From NCBI RefSeq assembly GCF_003963535.1, contig NZ_CP034539.1, positions 9,548,001 to 9,612,000 on the forward strand: a DNA stretch of 64,000 nt. The letters run 5' to 3'. The DNA is from Streptomyces cyaneochromogenes (lineage in GTDB: Bacteria; Actinomycetota; Actinomycetes; Streptomycetales; Streptomycetaceae). Both the position numbers and the translations under genes were made by a program. The first letter of the stretch is position 1. Every line of letters begins with the position of its first letter. A model generated the notes under the pieces. The model ran no database searches, was not told the origin of the DNA, and saw nothing but the letters and a program-made list of their open reading frames with translations. Below are positions 45,130 through 54,471 of the stretch, piece by piece.

Positions 45130-46038
45130 TCACGGCTGGGACGTCTCGGACTCCAGCGACGCCCGGGTCGCCGTGCCGTAGACACCCGACTCGTCGGTGA
45201 GGACCGCGCGGGTGACCTGGTAGGTGCGCACCGCGCCCTCGACCGTGCGGTCGTAGTCGCCGTCGGCGTCACCGCCGTAGAAGCCGATCTGGCGCAGCCG
45301 GAGCTGGAGTTCGGCCACCTCCGGTCCCTGGTCGCCGAAGCGCAGGACCGGGGGCCGTCCTTCCGCGCCGGTCGGTTCGGGGGCGGTGGCGCTCGGGGTG
45401 GTGCCCGCGCTGGAGGGGGCCGCGGTCGGCGTGGCGGCGTCGGTCGGGGTGGGGGAGCTGCCGGCCGGGGTCGTGTCGGGTGAGGGTGTCGAGCTCCGGG
45501 ACGGCGAGGCGGACGCGGGGCCCGAGGAGCGGTCTTCGGGGGATGTGCCGTCCTGTGCCGAGCCGTTCGGGACGGGCGCCCGTATGCCCTCGGGCACGGA
45601 GTCGTCCCGTGACGGTCTGTCATAGGTGAGGAGCCCGCTCAGGAAAGCGGCCGTCAGCAGGGCGGCCAGAGTGGCGCCCGCTCCGGTGATCAGCACGGTG
45701 CGACGCCGGCGCCGGGAACGTTCCCGGGCATCCGCATCGAGGAAGGGCGGCGGGTCGGATGGCGCCTGCGCGCGGTCGGGGGACGCGGGTACGACGGTCG
45801 CGTTCGCCAACTCCCTTGACTCCCGAGGAACTTCCTCCTGATCCGTCCCGGCACGGTCACCGAGCTCCACGAACGGCCGTATGCGCACCGGATCGAAGTC
45901 CTCCGCGGCCGCCGCCTCCGCGGTGCGCGCCTCGCGACGTGCCTCGGACGCACGGTGGGTGCAGGAGCAGGCGGGGGTTCCGTCCGCTGCCCGGGGCGTA
46001 CCGCACTCCGGGCAGACGGGGCCGTTCGGTTCACTCAC
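45130..46038 (-). CDS. Membrane protein with zinc-ribbon-like N-terminus and peptidoglycan-binding domain
   Basis: 302 residues. A small Cys cluster (CPECG... CSC, residues 9-26) resembles a zinc ribbon and is cytoplasmic. A membrane helix lies at about 112-137, then a Ser/Pro/Thr-rich wall-spanning linker (about 140-225), and a C-terminal PG_binding_1 domain (LRFGDQGPEVAELQLRLRQIG). Convergent with the isochorismatase-like gene by 7 bp. It may link the cytoplasm and wall; a structural or sensing role is inferred. Function unknown. Confidence 0.85.
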   Translation of the reverse strand: MSEPNGPVCPECGTPRAADGTPACSCTHRASEARREARTAEAAAAEDFDPVRIRPFVELGDRAGTDQEEVPRESRELANATVVPASPDRAQAPSDPPPFLDADARERSRRRRRTVLITGAGATLAALLTAAFLSGLLTYDRPSRDDSVPEGIRAPVPNGSAQDGTSPEDRSSGPASASPSRSSTPSPDTTPAGSSPTPTDAATPTAAPSSAGTTPSATAPEPTGAEGRPPVLRFGDQGPEVAELQLRLRQIGFYGGDADGDYDRTVEGAVRTYQVTRAVLTDESGVYGTATRASLESETSQP

Positions 46039-46165
46039 TCAGGCGTCCCTCTCCGTGCGGGATCCAGAGTTTAGACATACGTTCTGCACGCAATCTCCAT
46101 GCCCCTTTCGAAGGGCGGAACCGAGGCCTCCAGGCCGTCCGGAACCAGCCGCGCGAACAGGTCCC

Positions 46166-47491
46166 TCACGCCGACCGGCGTGGCGGCGTCCCCGTGCCGG
46201 GCCGGTCGAGGTGGGCGGTGAACCAGTCCCGGGCCAGTTCGGCGACGGTGGTGAGGGTGCCGGGTTCCTCGAAGAGGTGGGTGGCGCCCGGGACGACCGC
46301 GATCCGGTGCTCGCAGTGCATCCGGTCGGCGGCCAGGCGGTTGAGGCTGAGCACCTGGGTGTCTCGGCCGCCGACGATGAGCAGGGTCGGCGCCCGCAGG
46401 CGGGTCAACGCGGCCGGCGTCGCCAGATCTGGGCGGCCGCCGCGGGAGACGACCGAGCGGATGCCGGAGCCGGACAGTGCGGCGGCCTCCAGTGCGGCGG
46501 CGGCTCCGGTGCTGGCCCCGAAGTAGGCGACGGGCAGGCCGGTTTCACCGCGCAGCCACACAGACGCGGCGTGCAGGCGCCGGGCCAGCAGCAGGATGTC
46601 GAAGACGTTGTGCCGGTCGTGCGCCTCGTCGTCGGTGAGGAGGTCGAGCAGCAGCGTGGCCAGGCCCGCGCGGTTGAGGGCGGTGGCGACGTACTGGTTG
46701 CGCGGGCTGTGCCGGCTGCTGCCGCTGCCGTGCGCGAACGCCACGGCCGCCGGTGCCCCGTCCGGCACGATCAGACGGGCGCCGACCCGCGCGCCCGCGG
46801 CCGGGACCAGCACCTCGCGCTCCGACGGTGTGGCCGCGGCGGGGGAACGGGGCGCGGAGCGGGCGGCCTGCTCGAGAAGGGACGTGACCTCGGCGTCCGT
46901 GACCTGGGCGAAGTCCCGGTACCAGGCGCCCACCGAGCCGAGGATCCGGTGTGTGTGCGGGCAGACCACGTCGTCGGCCACCCGCCGCAGCCGGGCGACG
47001 CTGTGGGCCGCCCCGACGGGCACCGCGAGCACGATCCGGGCGGCGCCCTGACCCCGTACGACCCGGCAGGCGGCCTCGGCCGTGGCCCCGGTGGCGAGTC
47101 CGTCGTCCACGACGACGGCCGTGCGCCCGGCGACCGGCAGCGCGGCCCGCTCCCGCCGGTAACTGCGCACACGCCGTTCCAGCTCGCCCCGCTCGGCGGC
47201 CTCCACGGCCTCGCGCTCACCGGTCCGCAGCCCGGCCGCGTCGATCACGTCCTGGTTGAGGACCCTGACCCCGTGCTCGCCGATCGCCCCGAAGCCCCAC
47301 TCCGGCTGCCCGGGCACGCCCAGCTTGCGCACCACCAGCACGTCCAGCGCGGCGCCGAGACTTCGGGCCACCTCGACGGCCACGGGCACGCCGCCGCGCG
47401 GCAGCCCCAGCACGACGACATCCTGACCGCGTAGCTCCTGAAGCCTCTCGGCCAGCAGCCGCCCGGCCGCACCGCGGTCGTCGTAACGCAT
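46166..47491 (-). CDS. Phosphoribosyltransferase fused to dienelactone-hydrolase-like domain
   Basis: 441 residues. The N-terminal half (1-215) is a type I phosphoribosyltransferase with the PRPP motif VVVDDGLATGATAEAA near 125-140 and LGLPRGGVPVA early. The C-terminal half (225-441) is an alpha/beta hydrolase with AFAHGSGSSRHSPRN, nucleophile in YFGASTGAAAA, Asp and His in VGGRDTQVLS and GATHLFEEPG. The two often occur as separate genes; here they are one polypeptide. ATG 47491 follows GGGAGG. The combined function is not established. Confidence 0.87.
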   Translation of the reverse strand: MRYDDRGAAGRLLAERLQELRGQDVVVLGLPRGGVPVAVEVARSLGAALDVLVVRKLGVPGQPEWGFGAIGEHGVRVLNQDVIDAAGLRTGEREAVEAAERGELERRVRSYRRERAALPVAGRTAVVVDDGLATGATAEAACRVVRGQGAARIVLAVPVGAAHSVARLRRVADDVVCPHTHRILGSVGAWYRDFAQVTDAEVTSLLEQAARSAPRSPAAATPSEREVLVPAAGARVGARLIVPDGAPAAVAFAHGSGSSRHSPRNQYVATALNRAGLATLLLDLLTDDEAHDRHNVFDILLLARRLHAASVWLRGETGLPVAYFGASTGAAAALEAAALSGSGIRSVVSRGGRPDLATPAALTRLRAPTLLIVGGRDTQVLSLNRLAADRMHCEHRIAVVPGATHLFEEPGTLTTVAELARDWFTAHLDRPGTGTPPRRSA

Positions 47492-47734
47492 GCCGCCTCC
47501 CGCGCCCACCAGGGCGGGAGCCTGTCCCGTCCCTCTCAGGCTACGACTGTTGGCCCGCGGCCGGTGCTGGACGCAGGGTGCGGGGGTGGCGGGTTCCGGC
47601 CGAGCGGGGGCGCGCCCAGGGGCCAATTCGATTGCGTGCGTGTCCCCGGGCCCGGCATCGTGCCCGGACATCCGCGCCCGCGCCGTCCCGCCCGCAAGCC
47701 CGCTCGCCCGCTCGCTCGCCGAGGAGACATACCG

Positions 47735-48475
47735 ATGTCCGACGTTCCCCCGCGCCGCCTGGCCCTCCTGGGAGGAGGCTTCTCCACCGAGGAGGACGGT
47801 CTGCTGGACGACTGGATCCTGGGCCACGCGCGCACGCCCCGGCCCCAGGTCTGCTTTCTGCCCACCGCGAGCGGAGACGCCCCCGCGTACGCCGAGAGGT
47901 TTCTGGCCGCCTTCGGCCCGCGTCCCTCCTGCGTGCCGTCCGTGCTGTCCCTGTTCGGGCGAACGCTCGACGACCCCGCGCTGCGTGCCTTCCTGCTCGC
48001 CCAGGACGTCGTCTATGTGGGCGGCGGCAACACCGCCAACCTGCTCGCCGTGTGGCGCGTGCACGGTGTGGACCGGCTGCTGCGCGAGGCCTACGACCGC
48101 GGCACGCTGCTGTGCGGTATCAGCGCCGGCGCCAACTGCTGGGCCGAGGCCTCGCACACCGACTCCTTCGGGCCGCTGACGGCCCTGTCGGACGGGCTGG
48201 GACTGCTGCCGGGCTCGGTCTGCCCGCACTACGACAGCGAGCCGGGGCGCCGCCCCTCCTACCACGCGGCGGTGGCGGGCGGAGCGCTTCCCGCCGGGTG
48301 GGCCCTGGACGACGGCACCGGGGCCCTCTTCACGGACGGGCTGCCGACGGAGGCGGTGACGCGCGCTCCGGGTGCGCGGGTGTACCGGGTGGAGCCGGAC
48401 GAGGCGGGCGACGGCGTCCATGAGCGCGCCCTGCCGAGTCGCGATCTGCGAGCCGCGCCCGAAGGGGGCCGCTGA
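47735..48475 (+). CDS. Peptidase E-like protein (S51 family)
   Basis: 246 residues, class-I glutamine amidotransferase-like fold. Nucleophile Ser130 is in LLCGISAGANCWAE, preceded by VVYVGGGNTANLL; both match aspartyl dipeptidase (PepE). The ATG follows GAGGAGAC. Divergent from the phosphoribosyltransferase fusion. It probably cleaves Asp-X dipeptides or a related acylated substrate. It is followed by an 8-bp-stem hairpin. Confidence 0.87.
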   Translation: MSDVPPRRLALLGGGFSTEEDGLLDDWILGHARTPRPQVCFLPTASGDAPAYAERFLAAFGPRPSCVPSVLSLFGRTLDDPALRAFLLAQDVVYVGGGNTANLLAVWRVHGVDRLLREAYDRGTLLCGISAGANCWAEASHTDSFGPLTALSDGLGLLPGSVCPHYDSEPGRRPSYHAAVAGGALPAGWALDDGTGALFTDGLPTEAVTRAPGARVYRVEPDEAGDGVHERALPSRDLRAAPEGGR

Positions 48476-48485
48476 TCACGATCCC

Positions 48486-48504
48486 GTGCCGGGCGACCCG
48501 GCAC
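48486..48504 (+). terminator. Short hairpin after peptidase E-like gene
   Basis: GTGCCGGG-CGA-CCCGGCAC: 8-bp perfect stem with a 3-nt loop, 10 bp after the stop codon. Stem length is modest and there is no T-run. Confidence 0.5.
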
Positions 48505-48609
48505 TTGGCGATATCCCGGCGGTACCCGGCGGCGGTTGCGGTGTTCAATCACTCGTATCGCGTCACGCATCACGGCACGAACGGACGGCCCCACACGTCA
48601 GGAGGCATC

Positions 48610-49851
48610 GTGATCGCCGCTCCCGAGCCCGGTCTGACCGAACGCGACATCGTCGAACGCGCCGTGCACCTGCGGCCCGTACTGCTCGAACGCCAGCCGG
48701 AGACCGAACGGCTGACGCACTACCCCAAGGACACCCACGACGACTTCCTGCGGGCCGGCTTCTACCGGATGCTCCAGCCGCGCCGGTACGGCGGCTACGA
48801 GTTCGGCCTGCCCACCTTCTACCGCGTGGCCACCGAGATCGCGCGCGGCTGCCCCTCCACCGGCTGGGCCCTGACGCTCACCTCCGCCCACGTCCTGCAG
48901 GTCGCCTCGGTCTTCGAGGAGAGGGCGCAGGACGAGATCTTCGGCGGCGACGGCGACTTCCGGGCCGCGTCCACCGTCGCGCCCATCGGCGTCGCGCGGC
49001 CCGACGACGACGGCCATGTCGTCCTCGACGGCACCTGGCCGTACTCCTCCGGCGCCCCGTACTCCACCCACTACGTCGGCCAGACCCTGAGCGCCCCCGA
49101 GCGCCCCGGAGGCCCGCCGGGACCGCCGGTGCTGTTCGTCGCCCCGCGCTCGGTGTGGACGGTGCTCGACGACTGGCACGGAGTCCTCGGCCTGCGCGGC
49201 ACCGGCTCGAACAGCGTCCTCATGGAGCAGGCCCGCATTCCCGGCCACCTCACCCTGGAGGCGAGCCTGCTCGATCTGCCCGTCGAGGGTGGCAGCGTCG
49301 GCTCGCAGCTGCACGGCAACCCGATGTACGCCGGTCGGGCGCCGAGCTTCTTCCACGGCGAACTGGCCGCCATCATGATCGGCACCGCGTACGCAGCCGC
49401 CGACGAGTACGCCCGTGCCGTCGCCGGCCGCCCCCTCCTCCACGAACCCGACCGCACCCGCGCCCAACTCCACGACTACCAGCGGCACCTCGGCGAGGCC
49501 CTCGGCGTGATCCACACGGCCGAGGCGGCACTCCAGCGCACCGCCGAGGAGTGGATGGAGACCTGCCACCGCAACGCCGCCGGCATCGCCCCCTTCACCC
49601 TCGCCGAGGACAACCGCCTCGCGCTCATGTTCCTGAACGCGGGCCGCATGACCTGGGACGTCCTCCAGGGCACCCTCTTTCGCACGGCCGGCTCCCGGCA
49701 CGCGCGTGACGGTGAGCGAATGCAGCGCTACTTCCGGGACGCGGCGACGTACTGGACCCATGTGGGCCCCAGCATGGCCGAGCCGCTCGCCCGCCGGGTC
49801 GGCTGCGACAGCCTGGGGCTGCCGTCCGACCACATTCCGTTGATCCCCTGA
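48610..49851 (+). CDS. Acyl-CoA dehydrogenase-fold (HpaH/HsaA-like) oxidoreductase or monooxygenase
   Basis: 413 residues. The fold resembles group-D flavin monooxygenases, with GFYRMLQPRRYGGYEFGLPTFYR near 50-72, a beta domain containing VLDGTWPYSSGAPYSTHY, and a C-terminal helical half. The GTG start at 48610 has AGGAGG upstream at 4-5 nt. Related proteins use FMNH2 supplied by a reductase for aromatic or polyketide hydroxylation; no reductase gene adjoins. Substrate unknown. Confidence 0.8.
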   Translation: MIAAPEPGLTERDIVERAVHLRPVLLERQPETERLTHYPKDTHDDFLRAGFYRMLQPRRYGGYEFGLPTFYRVATEIARGCPSTGWALTLTSAHVLQVASVFEERAQDEIFGGDGDFRAASTVAPIGVARPDDDGHVVLDGTWPYSSGAPYSTHYVGQTLSAPERPGGPPGPPVLFVAPRSVWTVLDDWHGVLGLRGTGSNSVLMEQARIPGHLTLEASLLDLPVEGGSVGSQLHGNPMYAGRAPSFFHGELAAIMIGTAYAAADEYARAVAGRPLLHEPDRTRAQLHDYQRHLGEALGVIHTAEAALQRTAEEWMETCHRNAAGIAPFTLAEDNRLALMFLNAGRMTWDVLQGTLFRTAGSRHARDGERMQRYFRDAATYWTHVGPSMAEPLARRVGCDSLGLPSDHIPLIP

Positions 49852-49962
49852 GAAACGATCTCCCGAACACCCGGCCGATCCACTGGACTGCCACAGGAAT
49901 GCCCCGGTCCGGATCGGGTACGCGAGCAGGACCGTACGACCGCCGCTACCAGGGGATCCACC

Positions 49963-50364
49963 ATGCACACACCCGCGAACGACTACAACGCCACTCCGGC
50001 CCGCCGAGCGTTGGACGCGCTGGCCGGGGACACGGAGGACAGGGCGGCGATGGACGCGCTCGCGAGCAGCGACGTCCTCATCCCCGTACCCGACGACGCC
50101 GCCACGGAGGACGCCCTGGACCCCGCGACCGTGGCGCTGCCGGTCATGGAGCAGCCGGGCGGCGACCCGACGGTCCCCGTGTTCACCTCGGAGCCCGCGA
50201 TGGCGGCACTGCTGCCCTTCGTCTCCCGCTACCGCCTGGTCCCGCTGGGCGCACTCGCCTCGCAGTGGCCGTCCGAGGACCTGGCCCTCACCATAGACGC
50301 CGGCTCGCCGCACCCCTTGACGCTGACCTCGGAGGGCGTACGGACCCTGCTGGCGCGGTCGTAG
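49963..50364 (+). CDS. SseB-like protein, C-terminus probably truncated by in-frame amber codon
   Basis: 133 residues before TAG 50362-50364, with VFTSEPAMAALLPF and YRLVPLGALASQW, typical of the SseB N-terminal domain. In the same frame after the TAG, 34 more codons read RGGTEFVGDPLPLQQAHPVA... to TGA 50469, with high G/C third positions and a family-like C-terminal helix. The stop therefore looks like a recent mutation, or a read-through site or sequencing error. Function of the family is poorly known. Confidence 0.75.
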   Translation: MHTPANDYNATPARRALDALAGDTEDRAAMDALASSDVLIPVPDDAATEDALDPATVALPVMEQPGGDPTVPVFTSEPAMAALLPFVSRYRLVPLGALASQWPSEDLALTIDAGSPHPLTLTSEGVRTLLARS

Positions 50365-50601
50365 CGCGGCGGGACCGAGTTCGTCGGCGACCCCCTGCCG
50401 CTTCAGCAGGCCCACCCCGTGGCCGAGGCCGCCTTGGGTGCCGTACGGGAACTGCTGCGCCAGGGGTGATGCCCGTGGCGGCGGAGATCGGCCCCGCTCG
50501 GTGAAGGTCGGCCGGAACTGCCCCCTGCCGCGGGGTGGTTCGACCGTATGGAGAGGGAAGATCCCATCGGGAGGGTCGACGCGAAAGGGTGGGGGGTCGT
50601 C

Positions 50602-51453
50602 TTGAGGGTCGTCCTGCTCGGTACCGCCGCCGGGGGCGGTTTCCCACGGTGGAACTGCGCCTGCGCGCGGTGCGCCGCCGCCCGTGACGGCAAGCTGCCC
50701 ACCCGTACCCCGGAGTGCGCGGCCGTCACCGGCAACTCCCGGGACTGGTGGCTGCTGAACACCTCGCCGGACATCCGCGCCCAGCTCACCGCCGCCTCCG
50801 CCCTGTGGCCCGGCCCCCGGCACACTCCGGTGCGCGGCGTGCTGCTGACCGACGGCGAGCCCGATCACCTGGCCGGACTGGCGGTGCTGCGCGAGGCGCC
50901 GGGGCTGAAGACGTACGCCGCTCCTCCGGTGCTCGCCGCGCTGGCTCCGGCCCGGGTGGCCCTGGACCGCCACGCCCCGTGGGAGTGGGCGGACAGCCTG
51001 ACGGAGGGCGGGTTCGTGCTGTCCGGCGGCCTGGTCGTCACGGCGCACCCCGTCGTGGGGGAGCCGCCCGGGTATGTGCCGGGCCGGGCGAAGGACCGCC
51101 GCTGGGTGACGGCGTACCGGATCGAGGACCTGGCCACCGGGGGCGTCCTCGTGTACGCGCCCCGCGTCAGCACCTGGACCGCGGTGCTGGACGACCTCGT
51201 CGCGGCGGCGGACTGCGTCGTGCTGGACGGCACCCACTTCGCGGCGGGCGAGGCGGCGCGGGCCGGACGGCATCTGCCCGTCTCGGGGCCCGTCGGCAGC
51301 CTCACCGCCCTGACCCGCCACCCGCACGTCCGCCGTGTCTACACCCACCTCGCCGACACGAATCCGCTACTCGACCCGGCCTCGGCGGCTCGCGCACAGA
51401 TGTCGGAGGCGGGCGTCGAAGTCCTCGCGGACGGGGCGGAGTTCGTGCTCTGA
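50602..51453 (+). CDS. pqqB: PqqB-like metallo-beta-lactamase-fold protein (orphan)
   Basis: 283 residues closely matching PqqB: start LRVVLLGTAAGGGFPRWNCACARC, LLTDGEPDHLAGLAVLRE, and a Cys pair in NCACARC. TTG 50602 matches the normal PqqB start; an ATG at 50548 would add 18 residues. PqqB participates in a late step of pyrroloquinoline quinone formation, but no pqqA, C, D or E homologue is nearby, so its role here is uncertain. Like other PqqB proteins it lacks the full H-x-H-x-D-H motif. Confidence 0.88.
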   Translation: MRVVLLGTAAGGGFPRWNCACARCAAARDGKLPTRTPECAAVTGNSRDWWLLNTSPDIRAQLTAASALWPGPRHTPVRGVLLTDGEPDHLAGLAVLREAPGLKTYAAPPVLAALAPARVALDRHAPWEWADSLTEGGFVLSGGLVVTAHPVVGEPPGYVPGRAKDRRWVTAYRIEDLATGGVLVYAPRVSTWTAVLDDLVAAADCVVLDGTHFAAGEAARAGRHLPVSGPVGSLTALTRHPHVRRVYTHLADTNPLLDPASAARAQMSEAGVEVLADGAEFVL

Positions 51454-51513
51454 CCGGTCTGGTCACGGCCTTCCGGCGACCGGCTCCAGCCGCTGGGCCT
51501 GCGGCCTACGGCG

Positions 51514-51903
51514 TCAGGCGCCCAGCATCCGGGCCAGCGCGTCGCGCTGCAGCGGCAGGACCTCGGCGTGCAGGTCACGGCCCTTGCGGGTGAGCGTGAC
51601 GTACACCCCGCGGCGGTCCTCCGCGCAGATGGAACGCTCGACCAGGCCGTCCTTCTCCAGCCGGCCGATCAGCCGGGACAGGGCGCTCTGGCTGAGATGA
51701 ACCCGTCCGACGAGGTTCTGCACCCGGCACTGGTCGCCCTCCTCGGGTGCGGCGGACGCCAGGATGTCGAGCACCTCGAAGTCGCTCGCGCCCAGCCCGT
51801 GCGGGTGCAGTACGCGATCGATCTCGCACATCGTGCGCGCGTGCACCGCCAGGATGTCCCGCCACCGTTCCTCGAGCCCCGCGTCGGCCGTCGTCAGTGC
51901 CAT
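51514..51903 (-). CDS. MarR-family transcriptional regulator
   Basis: 129 residues. Winged HTH: HLSQSALSRLIGRLEKDGLVERSICAEDRRGVYVTLT (read in shorter blocks), with the usual wing DRRG. Convergent with pqqB. It may control nearby genes such as the VOC protein. Ligand unknown. Confidence 0.9.
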   Translation of the reverse strand: MALTTADAGLEERWRDILAVHARTMCEIDRVLHPHGLGASDFEVLDILASAAPEEGDQCRVQNLVGRVHLSQSALSRLIGRLEKDGLVERSICAEDRRGVYVTLTRKGRDLHAEVLPLQRDALARMLGA

Positions 51904-51999
51904 ACCGGAACGGTAGCACCGATTCGGCCATTCGTTGACTATGCAAATAGTGCACGCGCAACAGCTGTGCCGATCGGCGGAGGCGAGGTGAGGCCGTCA

Positions 52000-52347
52000 C
52001 TAGGCCGGGTCCTGGAGGATCCCCACGAGATTGCCGTCGGCGTCCTGCACGGAGGCGATCAGCCTGCCGCCGCCGACGTCCTTCACGTCCTGGAGGGTCT
52101 CGGCACCCGTCTCCAGCAGGGCCGCCAGGGTCGCCCTGATGTCGGCCACGTGCCAGTAGGGGACCGGGCCGGTCATGCCCTTCGCGTGGCCGTTGGGGTC
52201 CAGGCCGATGTCCTGACCGGCATCCTTGAAGCCGACGTAGTACGGCTCGTCCGCATACGGCTGTGTGCCCAGCAGGGCGCTGAACAGGGCCTTCGCCCGG
52301 TCGAGGTCCTTGACGGGGTAGATGATCGTGTTGAGTCCGGCGGTCAT
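52000..52347 (-). CDS. VOC/glyoxalase-fold protein
   Basis: 115 residues with the single-domain VOC pattern: YPVKDLDRAKALFSALLG at residues 10-27 and DADGNLVGILQ at the C-terminus. ATG 52347 with GAGGAG is preferred over a longer upstream start. It could be a dioxygenase, glyoxalase I or resistance protein; specific activity cannot be inferred. It lies upstream of the MarR gene on the same strand, with 96 bp between. Confidence 0.85.
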   Translation of the reverse strand: MTAGLNTIIYPVKDLDRAKALFSALLGTQPYADEPYYVGFKDAGQDIGLDPNGHAKGMTGPVPYWHVADIRATLAALLETGAETLQDVKDVGGGRLIASVQDADGNLVGILQDPA

Positions 52348-52534
52348 GGCGCTCTCCTCGGTGAAGCGTGCTCCGACGTCTCTCGTCGGTGGTTTCACGC
52401 TAGGACGGGGGAGCGGTTGCGTACTTCTCGATTCCTGACCGATCGAACGGCGGGAGCGTGCCGCCGACCGTTGGCCGAGGGACCGCCGCCGGCCGTAGCG
52501 CCAGGCGGCGCGCCCTCACGGTCTGCGCACGCCC

Positions 52535-53566
52535 CTACGTCGACTCCCGCCGCACCAGCTCCGTAGGCAGGATCACCGCCGCCGGATCCTCACCGCCGAT
52601 CTGCGCCAGCAGCACCCGCACCATCTCGGCGCTGATGCGGTCGTAGGGCTGCCGGATGGTGGTGAGCTGGGGGCGGGCGGCGAGCGCGGCGGACGAGTCG
52701 TCGAAGCCGCCGACCGCGACGTCCTGCGGCACCCGGCGCCCGGTCCGCCCCAGGGCCGTCAGCACGCCCTGCGCCATCAGGTCGGAGGCGACGAACACCG
52801 CGTCCAGGTCCGGCGCCTGCGCCAGCAGCCGCTCGGCGCCCGCCTCACCGCTGGCCCGGCTGTAGTCGCCGGACACGATGAGCCGGTCGTCGATCTCGAT
52901 GCCCGCCTCGGCGAGCACCTCCTTGTAGCCGGCGAGCCGCTCCACACCGCCCGGGGTGTCCAGCGGACCGGTGACCACGCCGATACGGCGGCGGCCGACG
53001 GACAGCAGATGGCGCACCATGTCCCGGGCACCGTCCCGGTCGTCCGCCGCCACGTAGCTGACCTTGGAACCGAGCCCGATCGGCTTGCCGCACGCGACCA
53101 GCGGCACACCCGCCTCACGCAGCTCCTCGGCCACAGGATCACCGGAGTGGCTGGACACCAGCAGCACCCCGTCGACGTGCCCGGCGGTGATGTACCGCGT
53201 TATGCGCCGCCGTTCGTCCTTCGTGCCCGCCAGCATCAGCAGCAACGGGATGTCGTGCGAGGCCAGCGCCTGGGTGCAACCGCGCAGCAGGACATTGAAG
53301 TTGGGGTCCTCGAAGAACCTCTCCTGCGGCTCGGTCAGCAGGAAGCCGACGGAGTCCGAACGCCCCGTGATCAGCGAGCGCGCATGCCGGTTGACGACGT
53401 AACCCGTCTTGCGGATCGCCGCGTTGACCGCTTCCTGCGCGGCCGGGCTGACGTAGTGCCCGCCGTTGAGCACGCGTGAGACGGTGCCCCGTGAGACTCC
53501 GGCCTCGCGCGCCACGTCGTGGATCGTCGGCGGTCTGCGTCGGCCCCCGGTGTTGCTCATGGTCAT
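52535..53566 (-). CDS. LacI-family repressor of galactan/galactoside cluster
   Basis: 343 residues. N-terminal HTH TIHDVAREAGVSRGTVSRVLNG and a periplasmic-binding-like sugar domain. Its ATG overlaps the stop of the last permease gene, so it is the tail of the sugar transport operon. The neighbours (GH42, GH53, sugar ABC importer) make galactose, galactobiose or related galacto-oligosaccharides the probable inducer. Probable operator at 56833-56848. Confidence 0.9.
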   Translation of the reverse strand: MTMSNTGGRRRPPTIHDVAREAGVSRGTVSRVLNGGHYVSPAAQEAVNAAIRKTGYVVNRHARSLITGRSDSVGFLLTEPQERFFEDPNFNVLLRGCTQALASHDIPLLLMLAGTKDERRRITRYITAGHVDGVLLVSSHSGDPVAEELREAGVPLVACGKPIGLGSKVSYVAADDRDGARDMVRHLLSVGRRRIGVVTGPLDTPGGVERLAGYKEVLAEAGIEIDDRLIVSGDYSRASGEAGAERLLAQAPDLDAVFVASDLMAQGVLTALGRTGRRVPQDVAVGGFDDSSAALAARPQLTTIRQPYDRISAEMVRVLLAQIGGEDPAAVILPTELVRREST

Positions 53567-54471
53567 GACTTTACGGCTCCGGAGAGCAGATCGAGGCTCC
53601 AGAACCGCTGGATGACCAGGAAGAGTGCCACCAGCGGGATCACCGCGAGGAACGCACCGGTGATCACCAGCGTGTACAGCGCGGGCGTGTTGGCGCCCTG
53701 TTCGAGGAGCGTCTGCAGACCGACCGTGATCGGGAACCGCTCGTCATCGCTGAGCATGATGTACGGCAGCAGGAAGTTGTTCCAGATCGCCACGAACTGG
53801 AACAGGAAGACCGTCACCATGCCGGGCACCATCATCGGCAGTGCGACCCGCGTGAAGATCCGCCACTCGCTCGCGCCGTCCATCCGGCCGGCCTCGACGA
53901 CGTCGGCGGGAACGGCCGCGGCCGCGTAGATCCGCGCGAGGTAGACGCCGTACGGCGAGAGGATCTGCGGCAGCAGCACGGAGAGGTACGAGTCGGTGAG
54001 GTCGGCCTTGGCCAGCAGCAGGTACTGCGGGATGGCCAGGATCACCGGCGGCATCAGTACGCCCGCCAGCAGCACGTTGAAGATCGCCTGGCGGCCGGGG
54101 AAGCGGTACATCGCCAGGGCGTAGCCGCTGAACGCCGACACGGACGTCGACAGCAGGGCGCCGAGAACGGCGTACAGAGCGGAGTTGCCCATCCACTGCC
54201 AGTACACGCCGTCGCGATAGGCGTTCAGGTCCGAGAAGTTGTCGGCGAAGCCCGTACCCGGCAGGAAGGTGAACGTGGAGAACAGCTCACTGCCGGACTT
54301 CGTCGCCGCGATCACCACCCAGGCGACGGGCAGCAGGCAGTAGACCGCGCCGAGCAGCAGGGTGACCGTCGGGACCAGCGCGATCCGGCGGCGCAGCGGC
54401 GGGCTGCTCTGCGCGGTGCCGGGCGTGGTACCGGCGGCCGGGCCGGTCTTGCTCACGGCAAGAGAACTCAT
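53563..54471 (-). CDS. Carbohydrate ABC permease, MalG-like
   Basis: 302 residues, six predicted membrane helices, with the EAA loop EAGRMDGASEWRIFTRVALPMM. ATG 54471 is chosen because the family starts here; the reading frame continues upstream into the other permease. It overlaps the LacI gene by 4 bp and the other permease similarly. No ATPase lies nearby; MsiK, a shared ATPase in Streptomyces, is the likely energy source, as for most such importers. Confidence 0.92.
   Translation of the reverse strand: MSSLAVSKTGPAAGTTPGTAQSSPPLRRRIALVPTVTLLLGAVYCLLPVAWVVIAATKSGSELFSTFTFLPGTGFADNFSDLNAYRDGVYWQWMGNSALYAVLGALLSTSVSAFSGYALAMYRFPGRQAIFNVLLAGVLMPPVILAIPQYLLLAKADLTDSYLSVLLPQILSPYGVYLARIYAAAAVPADVVEAGRMDGASEWRIFTRVALPMMVPGMVTVFLFQFVAIWNNFLLPYIMLSDDERFPITVGLQTLLEQGANTPALYTLVITGAFLAVIPLVALFLVIQRFWSLDLLSGAVKS

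Noticed and set aside
46166..48421. Longer version of the phosphoribosyltransferase fusion starting near 48421
   Set aside because: The extra N-terminus is antisense to the peptidase E gene and lacks family similarity; ATG 47491 has a ribosome site.
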